Shown here one piece after another: positions 8,791 through 15,824 of a DNA stretch of 15,824 nt. The notes under the pieces were generated by a model that saw nothing but the letters and a program-made list of their open reading frames with translations, had not been told where the DNA came from and searched no databases. A program made the translations under genes and the position numbers. Each line of letters begins with the position of its first letter. The first letter of the stretch is position 1. The stretch comes from Acanthaster planci. Lineage: Eukaryota; Echinodermata; Asteroidea; Valvatida; Acanthasteridae. The DNA lies in assembly GCF_001949145.1 (NCBI RefSeq), contig NW_019091498.1, positions 534,537 through 550,360 on the forward strand. Direction: 5' to 3'.

Positions 8791-10659
8791 ATTCAATATA
8801 CAGCAGTGTCTTTGGACAGTAGAGAGGATTTGCATGGCTGCCATATTGCAGGCCAGTACACTTGTTCCCAGAGTATGCAAAAAGGAAGCTTCCCTGTGGA
8901 ACAAAAGAACAACCCTACAAGATGGCTACCGCACAAAGCCTTTATTATATAAGTAACTGCAACTCTGGTACTTAAGTAAATACCTCAACACCTGTTACTG
9001 CACGGTATCAATAGAAGACATCTGTTATTGTAGAATTCCATTTAGGCATGCTAGTTTCTTTATTCAAAATACATATTCATTACTCAGATTATACACATTG
9101 AAGAACATGTTTTGTTTAAAATGGTCTTGATAGTTACATTTATTATAAAGTGGAAAATATTTCTCCGAGGCACTTTCAGTTACAGGAAACAAAGAGTGTA
9201 AGGACATATTTTCTTATTAATTATTTATCAATACTTATTAATTATCAATATTTATTGATGCCAGTAAAATGGGGGCACAAATTTACATGTATGTGCTTCT
9301 GCCAGCCATTACACAGATTCAGGCTTTGTGATTTAATCTGGGAAAAAACAGGCTGGTGTGAGTGTACAAAGTATGATCTATTGTAAAATAATTTTGCAGA
9401 GTCTGTACTTCCAAATAATTTTACCGAATTTGTCTTTGTGAATTTCCATTCAGGATTCTGGATTTTTTTACAAATTTATATTTATAGGAGTACATTTCAG
9501 TTGAAGGGAATGAATAAAAAGTTTCTTCAAAATTTGTCTAAAAATGTTTCATTCATTCCAAACACTGTATACATGTAAATAGAATAAAGATTACATATTT
9601 TGAAAAATGTAATTCAGTTATATTCCAGAAGCAAAACACATCAATTTAATTTTAAAAAGCTTGATATAAAAAATATATTATACTCAACATTCTACCCAAT
9701 CTACATAGTTTACTTAAATTAATACTCCAGAGCAAATGGCAGCCTCCTTGTTAAACAGTACTTGTGTATGCAGTTGATTCTTGATATATCGGTACAGCAC
9801 TCCCACAAAATACTATCGTAAAGAGGAAACAGGGAAGTCTGAGGTCTCTCCTTTTCTTTGTTTTCGTTTTTCCAGTCCTTATATAAAGTACTTTGGCAAC
9901 CTTGTGACAAGAGTTGGCCTATTTGTCCGCAATAATTTATAACTGAACACCTCTCTGAAAGAACATAAAAAAGCAACCAACACCTTTTGGAGTCATTTTG
10001 AAGTTCATCGTTACCTTCAATTTTCCTCACTTTTGAATCCAATTTCAGCAAAGTGACGTATCATATTTGTTCAACTCACTTTAAGTACACTGGGGAGCAT
10101 TATAAAGGATGCTGTTTACAAACACATCTCTATCAATTTGACAGAAATCTCAGAAAGTGGCAATTCTCCACCACAAAAAAGACTGGCATGGACTTCGAGA
10201 TGACTGGGAAAAACACGATCACCACTGAAAAGAGCATTTGTTTTTCAAGAGGTAGGATCCAGTAGGCATCTCAACTCCAATACATGCATCAAGTATTTCC
10301 ACCAGGACTGTGAAAATATACATGTTAAATATACACACTAAAATAAAATTCTACTTAATTTGCTTTCAGAACATTTTGAAAATGAGAAGCACAGACATTT
10401 CCCAGAGAGATTTTTTTTCAAGAATTTTTACATTAATTTTAAAAATGTGACACATTAGACACGCATTAAACTTAATCGCACGAAATATTAAAGGCCAAAT
10501 GCTACAAGAACAGATCACTGATTGGACCAATTATACTGACCACTTAGCTGACTATAGAAGGACCGCAAACTCGGGCAGTGCTTTGCTTTTTCACAAGGCA
10601 GCGTCGTAAGACATGGGTTGGATGTTAATGGCCTTTCAGTACTGACTAGGAGACAGACA
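8791..10659. other. convergent intergenic region / MPV17L-like 3' UTR
   Basis: No coding signal on either strand. The DNA is very AT-rich. On the minus strand, ATTAAA at 9645-9650 is the nearest plausible polyadenylation signal to the Mpv17-like stop (3' UTR about 1 kb). AATAAA copies on that strand lie at 9251-9256, 9139-9144, 9059-9064 and 8941-8946. Plus-strand AATAAA lies at 9513 and 9583. A 16-bp palindrome (ATCAATA-TT-TATTGAT) sits at 9244-9259. The two genes may share or overlap their transcript ends here. Confidence 0.4.
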
Positions 10660-10713
10660 TCATCCCTGAGCAGCAGCTTCAACTGACTGAGGTTCCTCCT
10701 CCTTGTGCACGCT
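10660..10713 (-). CDS. MPV17L: exon 4 (C-terminal tail) of the Mpv17-like gene
   Basis: 54 bases: 17 codons of polar tail (SVHKEEEPQSVEAAAQG) and TGA. The acceptor is ATATTTGCCTGTAG and the phase matches exon 3. Tails vary across the family, so this exon rests on splice signals, frame and the resulting normal length, with no conserved motif to support it. Confidence 0.65.
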   Translation of the reverse strand, partial: SVHKEEEPQSVEAAAQG

Positions 10714-12738
10714 CTACAGGCAAATATGGAATGAAAAAGGGCATGACCATCTCCGTAACGGCCAGTGTCACTCAAAGGAGGAGAAAGACATGCTCAGTGA
10801 CTGATGAGACTAGCACTGTGATTTTTGCCATTAAATTCCTATCAATGGGACACTGCTCCTTTGTGCAAAAGAACACACCCTCTTGTTCCTGCACAGGGCG
10901 GGTACTTACGATTCTCTTCATGAAGCAAAGGAAGTTGGACCAGACGAGGCTCGCTGAGGCCACGTACACAACCCGCATGTGACTCGGTAAGAAGAAGAAG
11001 TTGAACGTCTGTTGGAATGGCATTAGAAGTTGAATGAAGTTTCCAAGGCATGAATTGTGCACGAGGCTTACTCCAAAAGAGCTCTCCCACATTGCCTGTT
11101 ATTCATATGGACGGCTTCAGTTGGCAGAAATATGGCCCTTGGCTGGTGTGACGTTCAGCCTCAAAATAAATATCTGCCTCAGTACTTTTAAAGATGCCAT
11201 AATTTCACGAGGTATACATGTATAGTGGTAGGCTTTATTATGTGGTGTTTTGGTAGCTATGTAAGAGTTTTTAACAATTGGCGGATTGTTGTTTTATTTT
11301 TTAACTTACGGCCAGCCATCACTTACTGGTTACCAGAACACAATTATGACGGTGACACAGAAAGAGAGAGGTTGGTAAGAGTTCCATATACAGACATCAC
11401 TCGTTTTTTCCCTTGCGGTGGTTTATTAGCCACCAGAAAGTGATAAAGTGTCCTGAAAAGTCAAATTTAGGAGGCAAAAGCACTTACTTAGAAAACTCTT
11501 AAAATTTCTCAGACCAGTCTCATAGTGTTTGCGCACAGGGTGTCGAGCTTCCTGGCTTATGAAACTGGACTATCAATGTACACGTATGTACACCACCCTC
11601 AGAGGGGAATCTCTGACTGCATTGTATGATACAGTGGCTAAAGTTTCAATAAAACATGGAACGTTAAATTCAATATTGTCAACTCTGCAGTGTACATGTA
11701 CAACAATTTTCACATACCTGTGCAATGGGCCAGAAACAACAACTCGCTGCATAGGTTTGGGGGAATTTGTCCTTCAGTTCAGCAAAGATGTCCTTTTTGC
11801 CCTCCATTATGCTTGATCCTGGGTGAAAAATTTGCATTGCTCATTGAACCTTCAGTCAATCGAAGTAGTAGATTTTCTCAGATCCAAGAACAACTACATG
11901 CGTGTATATGCCATACCTGGGCCACGCTAGAGATGCTACGTATTACGCAACCTGACTTTGGCTGTGCATGCATTGCTCCAGCTGCAGCAAAAAGTTATAC
12001 ATGAAGTAACCTGTGCACATATGTGACGAGATCTCACACAAGGAGTTTTAACACTACAGGCCTTGCATTAGGATGAACTGAACTCTCTTGTTTTGATATG
12101 TCACTCGGTTTGGCGTCCTGCTTAAAAATCCACATTATGTGGGGGGAGAATGTTGGATGAAAAAAGGCTTAGGGCTTCAGAGTAGCTCAGTTGACTTGAG
12201 CTTCATTTAGGCCTAGATAGGTTGGGTAACAATTACAGTTTCTAATGCTAGCAAACAGGCAAAATCAAGGGTACTTGATACGAAAAGGTAATACTTTTTG
12301 CCCATCGTACAGTGGTGAATAAAGGACTAGGAATACCACAACGCAAGCTCCAGCCAGTAGGCCCTGTGCCATGAGTACTGTGCAAGTTAACCTTCATGTA
12401 CCTGTGAAGAAGATTGCGATGAATACCGGTGCTGAGACACACTGGTCCACGATGACCTTCTTCATGACGGTCAACTTGGCCGTCCCTGGAAGTGCCTTGT
12501 CCAGCCACCGGTACCAGTAGAATCCCAGGGGGCCGTAGGCACAGCCACCGATGACTGCCATGCGGCCCACCCGTGCCCAGTCGTAGTGCTCCCAGCCAGC
12601 AATGGTCTGCTGCATGACCTCGGCCACGCTCAGGATGGAGCCGTAGGTGACCGAGTTGGCAAAGACAGGGTGGCGTTGGGCGAAGCCCTTGGCTGACAGG
12701 AAGAGTCTGGCACTAAGCCTCCCTGATGAAGCAGCCAT
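10660..12738 (-). CDS. MPV17L: Mpv17-like protein, four exons
   Basis: Assembled by eye from the minus strand: exon 1 12738-12402, exon 2 11818-11718, exon 3 11008-10910, exon 4 10713-10660. Introns begin GTACAT, GTATGT and GTAAGT and end CCCAG, AACAG and TGTAG; phases are 1, 0 and 0. The product is 196 residues, a normal length for the Mpv17/PMP22 family. Visible hallmarks are an acid-free, Arg/Ser/Ala-rich N terminus (1-24), EVMQQ (40-44), GPLGFYWY (69-76), KKVIVDQ then AP (93-104), MEGKKDIFAELKDKFPQTY (117-135), WPIAQTFNFFFLP (142-154), R158 and the last hydrophobic segment to about 176. Family members are small four-helix proteins of the mitochondrial inner membrane or peroxisome, linked to channel activity, reactive oxygen handling and mtDNA upkeep. 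MPV17L is favoured over MPV17 or MPV17L2 by RHP...YGSI near the start and overall layout. ATG 12738-12736 has A at -3 and G at +4. Confidence 0.9.
10910..11008 (-). CDS. MPV17L: exon 3 of the Mpv17-like gene
   Basis: 99 bases, 33 whole codons, from TFNFFFLPSHMRV to FLCFMKRI. It codes the final conserved block (Asn-Phe, Pro, Arg) and the fourth membrane helix with its Trp169. The acceptor is CCATTCCAACAG and the donor ATC|GTAAGT is a full consensus match. Confidence 0.9.
11718..11818 (-). CDS. MPV17L: exon 2 of the Mpv17-like gene
   Basis: 101 bases. The leading GA completes the Gly113 codon and 33 codons follow, ending WPIAQ at the donor CAG|GTATGT. It carries the charged inter-helix segment and the family's conserved Trp-Pro-x-x-Gln. 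The acceptor is TTTTTCACCCAG. The exon is too short to show up as an ORF and was found by looking for the family motif. Confidence 0.88.
12402..12738 (-). CDS. MPV17L: exon 1 of the Mpv17-like gene
   Basis: Codes residues 1-112 plus the first base of Gly113, covering three of the four expected membrane helices (about 28-45, 58-76, 94-111). The frame runs on only two codons past the donor ACAG|GTACAT before a stop, which confirms the exon end. The exon is clearly GC-richer than the surrounding DNA, as in the coding part of MFSD6L. Confidence 0.9.
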
Positions 12739-13671
12739 GATGGTTTTTACACTTTGCTGGCTATATGGCTGGTCTCCTAATTATAAACAGTGATACAAGT
12801 TTCTCAGCTGCACTTTTTACAAATGGTGATCTGAGGCATATGCAATGAGAGATCACGGAATTGGCGTGCACTGCACGTGTGTGATGTGACACCTAACATT
12901 ACAAAAAGTATCATGTTGGGCATGATCAGTTGATTGTGCTGCATTTTCATTCGATCCTGTGGGAGAGCTTGAAATTTTCCTGACCTTTTCAAAACTTTCA
13001 CAATTGTGAATTAGTAGATTAGAATTACAGATGATTCACCATGGGTAGAGGGATCTACAAAGAGTGCCACAAGATCAACCAATCTGGAAATGGTTTTGCT
13101 TTCTGATGACTAATACATGTATGTATGTAATAATGATGTAATTTTCCCGAGTGATTTTGGGAGAATAACGAGATTTGAAATGTTGGAGTCTATGGCAAAA
13201 TTGTCTCTGATCGTTATTTTGGAAAATCGCCACGTAAACATAAAATCTGCCACGGTGAATCAATGGAGATTTATAATGGCAACATTTTCATGCATAAAGT
13301 AAACTTCGGCAAAGCTTCATTTTTTTTGCGCGTTAACGTTTTCATCAGCAGAGTTGGACTCGCCCAGCCGCCGAATTTGACACATCCAGTGCAAGATTCG
13401 ACCGAAAAATCTCCTCAATCCATTTTTATAGATACAAACGAAAGGAAAGTTTCATTTAGATCTTGGGTAGCATGTTTCCTGTAAATTTGATCAATCAGAG
13501 GAATTTCTTTTGAAGTTTTTGGCCAATAAAACAATCGATATCATCTGTGAAATGTGATCTAAAAATAGTTCAAAAATTACATCATTGTTGCACAAACGAG
13601 TGGCGTATGCATAGTCTGGTGCCGTCGCTAGTTTGTGGTTTGGTCCCTGACCTGTTGAAAGAGCAGCTTCA

Positions 13672-13698
13672 AGTGTAACCTACAGTGTAGGTTGCACT
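13672..13698. repeat. 27-bp hairpin palindrome
   Basis: AGTG-T-AACCTACA, a central G, then TGTAGGTT-G-CACT. It is perfect apart from one T/G pair inside the stem. Its function is unknown. Confidence 0.65.
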
Positions 13699-14022
13699 AC
13701 ACCAAACACACGCCCATAGAAAACAGTGCAAAATCGAACCAAAATAGCACCACCTGTTGACTCTCGTGAAGAAGTTAGCCTCCGTTTTTTCACTGGAAAT
13801 TCAAGATTACTGCCAGAAGATCACTTTTCGTTTCAATTTCATGGGGGTTGGCCACGAAAGTTTTTTTAATTCGCCTTTCACGGAAGATACCCCAAATAGC
13901 TGTAAAACCATTTCTGAATGTAGCCGCCCGCCTCTATCAAAAATAGGCCCGCAATTTGGGTTTTTTGTGAAAGAAATAGGCCTACCCCGAACTGGAAACA
14001 ATCAGTCCGAAATTTGAGATTT

Positions 14023-14038
14023 ATAGAAATATTTCTAT
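14023..14038. repeat. 16-bp perfect palindrome
   Basis: ATAGAAAT followed directly by ATTTCTAT. A chance origin in AT-rich DNA is possible, and no partner copy was seen in the window. Confidence 0.6.
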
Positions 14039-14565
14039 GATCCCTCCTGGTTATTGTAAAAATCCCGTGGGATCACAAAATATTAATGAGCTCGCGCACA
14101 GAAATACAACGATTTGGTGGAATGCACCCTGTAGGTAAATGCACAGCACTGTGTTGCGCATACACCACGCAATGCAATGTCAGAAACATGGACAGTGACC
14201 ACTGCCAGGGCTAGTAGTACCACCTATGTAGTATCGTAGCCCGACATGCCTGAGGTTAGCGAGTAAAAAGTTGATTGTACTGACTACTTTAGCCGATGTT
14301 CCCATGCAAAAGTCGCCCACGATTTATCTTCTCCTACATACTGTACTTAGGAAAAGGTGATTCTGTTTACCACTGCCTGCCTACGAACATGTACCAACCT
14401 TGCCTACGCGCCCACTTCTAACTTATTAATAAAGTTCAGATTGTGCGAGTTGTCGTATGTATATGTAAAAAGCGCTATCCTGATCCTAATTCAGTTGTAG
14501 CGCCCTCAACAGTATGGAAAAAAACAGGTTCAAGGAATAGCGACTAGTCACCGGCGCGGTGTAAA

Positions 14566-14637
14566 CAAAAAGCGGTCGTTTCACTTCTTATTCATCCATG
14601 GTTTCACATTATACAAAGCCCAAAGAGCCGCTTTTTG
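14566..14637. repeat. 10-bp inverted repeat around 52 bp
   Basis: CAAAAAGCGG (14566-14575) is exactly complementary to CCGCTTTTTG (14628-14637). The spacer contains two copies of GTTTCAC. It could be the ends of a very small MITE-like element or chance. Confidence 0.4.
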
Positions 14638-14767
14638 GAAGGCATATCCACAATTCTTCCTCACTGAGCCAGAACGAAGTCACTTGACATTTCAGGTTTG
14701 CTGTATATTCCACCTAGGTCTGTATTTTGTGCTCTACTGCAGTGGCTCTACTGTGATGCCTGGTTGA

Positions 14768-14794
14768 TTCGTCGTCTACCGAGCGGACGACGAA
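14768..14794. repeat. CpG-rich hairpin, 9-bp stem
   Basis: TTCGTCGTC (14768-14776) pairs perfectly with GACGACGAA (14786-14794) over a 9-base loop. It lies in the most CpG-rich patch of the right end. Confidence 0.6.
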
Positions 14795-14908
14795 CCCGTC
14801 TACGTCTGGGGGTAATGAAAGTAGGCTACGTACGGGTACCGGGTACTCGTGGCTTGGGAGTTATAACGAATAACATTTATAACCTAGCCTGGTAACGGGG
14901 GCTCGGAC

Positions 14909-14998
14909 ATGTCGGAAATCTCGACCGTTTGCTCCTCAAGGAAGACAGATTTAGACCTGGGCCTACGTACCAGCAGACTAACAAAAAATAAAATTTGG
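14909..14998 (+). CDS. low-confidence first coding exon candidate
   Basis: An ATG with G at -3 opens a frame starting MSEISTVCSSRKTDLDLGLR, downstream of a CpG-rich patch and TTATAACC at about -35. The first 30 or so codons look coding-like. After about 14998 (TGG|GTCAAG) the translation becomes a Cys/His/Ala-rich run typical of non-coding DNA. No family is recognised and no strong donor was found, so chance is a real alternative. Confidence 0.2.
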
Positions 14999-15274
14999 GT
15001 CAAGGCCCCTGTCCACTGTACATGGTGTGCTGCAGCTGCACCAGCATGCATACCACATTGCTGTTGCAGCCTCATTGGGCACGTTGGGGGGGGGATGCAT
15101 GGCACATCAAGTTGCAATGTAACACAACATATGTAAAATTGCCTCAACGCATTGATCTGCAATCTGTATTAAATGCCCCACACTCTGTCATGCTCACTCG
15201 GTGACCTGTCATGGTTGAGTTGTGTGGTTTCAAAGCTGTCTTGTCTTAACGAGCAATGTGGTAAACCATGCAAA

Positions 15275-15359
15275 TGGTTGAGTTGTCCCACTGGTTGAGT
15301 TGTCCCACTGGTTGAGTTGTCCCACTAGATGAGTTGTCTCACTGGTTGAGTTGACCCAA
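15275..15359. repeat. 17-bp minisatellite, five units
   Basis: Units start at 15275, 15292, 15309, 15326 and 15343 with consensus TGGTTGAGTTGTCCCAC. The first three are identical; the fourth and fifth carry a few changes. Related single copies of GTTGAGTTGT lie just outside (near 15212 and 15375), so the array was probably once longer. The period is not a multiple of three. Confidence 0.95.
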
Positions 15360-15708
15360 GTCAAGTCGGTAAGCAGTTGAGTTGTCTGACATCCAGGGTA
15401 ACGCTGGCTAATAGTAAACGTCTGTAACATTAGGCCTACTGCTTCAACTTTGTACTTGGTATGGTAAGTTGGTGAGGCCAAATAAAAAAGGAAAAAAGTT
15501 GCAAATTTAGCAACCACATGAAAATTGACTAATGACTAATGGTAGCCAACATATGCATGTTCTGCAAGTAACACTCTAGAAAATTCATTTTTAACAAATA
15601 TTAAAATTTGAAAAGAAACTGTATAGTTAGCATTGAACTCGTTATACATTGTCATTGTTATGCAGCTGGCATTGCAGCGACATCACATCAAATTTCACTG
15701 ATGGACAG

Positions 15709-15824
15709 AGTTAGCGTGTAGCCAGGCCTAGTGGTTAACCAAAACCCATGGACAGCTATTGTAAAAGCCCGATCTCCTGAGTGGACGTAACTGGACTTGA
15801 CTCAAAACATGGTAGGCCTCACAG
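15709..15824 (+). mobile_element. possible tRNA-derived SINE head, cut by window end
   Basis: AGGCCTAGTGG near 15723-15733 resembles a tRNA A box (TRGCNNAGYGG). About 35-40 bases on, GCCCGATCTCC is a weak B-box match with T-to-C-type differences. The spacing suits an RNA polymerase III head. The element would run past the right edge, so its body and tail cannot be seen. Confidence 0.25.

Larger units (their letters stand above)
12739..14700. other. gene-free region upstream of the Mpv17-like gene
   Basis: No convincing coding frame on either strand. The part next to 12738 should hold the Mpv17-like 5' UTR and promoter. On the minus strand TTTATAATTAGG lies about 40-50 bases upstream of the ATG and could act as a weak TATA-like element. 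Beyond 13000 the DNA has several perfect small palindromes (listed separately) and an AT-rich character. I recognise no named transposon family in it. Confidence 0.5.

Noticed and set aside
10772-11092. 106-codon minus-strand frame taken as a separate gene
   Set aside because: Only 10910-11008 matches the Mpv17 family. The flanks are intron sequence bounded by a CAG acceptor and a GTAAGT donor.
11690-12004. Plus-strand frame across the Mpv17-like intron 1 and exon 2
   Set aside because: It is a shadow of minus-strand exon 2 and adjoining intron, with no recognisable protein.
12180-12215. tRNA-like A box (TAGCTCAGTTGAC)
   Set aside because: No B box or cloverleaf partner follows, and it lies inside an intron without other SINE features.
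12394-12401. Extra two codons and stop after exon 1 of the Mpv17-like gene (a 114-residue protein)
   Set aside because: They lie beyond a good GT donor, would remove the fourth helix, and the following exons match in phase and motif.
15275-15359. Tandem array as a CRISPR
   Set aside because: The 17-bp units are contiguous with no spacers, and the genome is animal.

Overview
The window looks like nuclear DNA of an invertebrate animal, most likely a marine deuterostome such as an echinoderm or hemichordate. The evidence is two metazoan membrane-protein genes, GT-AG introns, CR1-type LINE debris, and repeated palindromic 8-mers (TACATGTA 11 times, TAGGCCTA 4 times). The animal assignment is firm; the finer placement is inference from gene content and word usage. 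No bacterial operon, CRISPR array or rRNA gene was seen.

Layout: 1-600 is non-coding, with a hairpin, a short CA microsatellite and what may be an old LINE 3' end. 785-2635 holds decayed CR1-like LINE pieces: endonuclease plus linker, then a 3'-tail-like stretch, then the C-terminal end of a reverse transcriptase ORF, with the RT core missing. 2801-2920 has a CRE, an inverted CCAAT box and a short candidate leader exon. It is followed by a 1.2 kb putative intron that may contain a frameshifted, protein-like relic.

Gene 1 (4208-6508, +) is an intronless 766-codon MFSD6L-type major facilitator transporter with a very long extracytosolic loop. Its probable long 3' UTR carries a 363 bp fold-back element, many TACATGTA palindromes and Pumilio-type sites, with a polyadenylation signal at 8766. 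Gene 2 (12738-10660, -) is a four-exon Mpv17-like gene. I assembled it by matching splice sites and family motifs, and it encodes 196 residues. No single ORF shows this gene; only exon 1 is obvious.

The two genes converge tail to tail across about 4.1 kb of AT-rich, gene-free DNA. From 12740 to the right end there is no convincing gene. That stretch holds several palindromes and hairpins, a low-confidence first-exon candidate near 14909, a 17-bp minisatellite at 15275-15359 and a possible tRNA-derived SINE head at the right edge. The two genes have no evident functional link: one encodes a putative solute carrier, the other a small mitochondrial or peroxisomal inner-membrane-type protein. I found no strong case for a wholly new system. 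The items most worth checking are the fold-back element, the leader exon with its upstream ORF, and the frameshifted relic.
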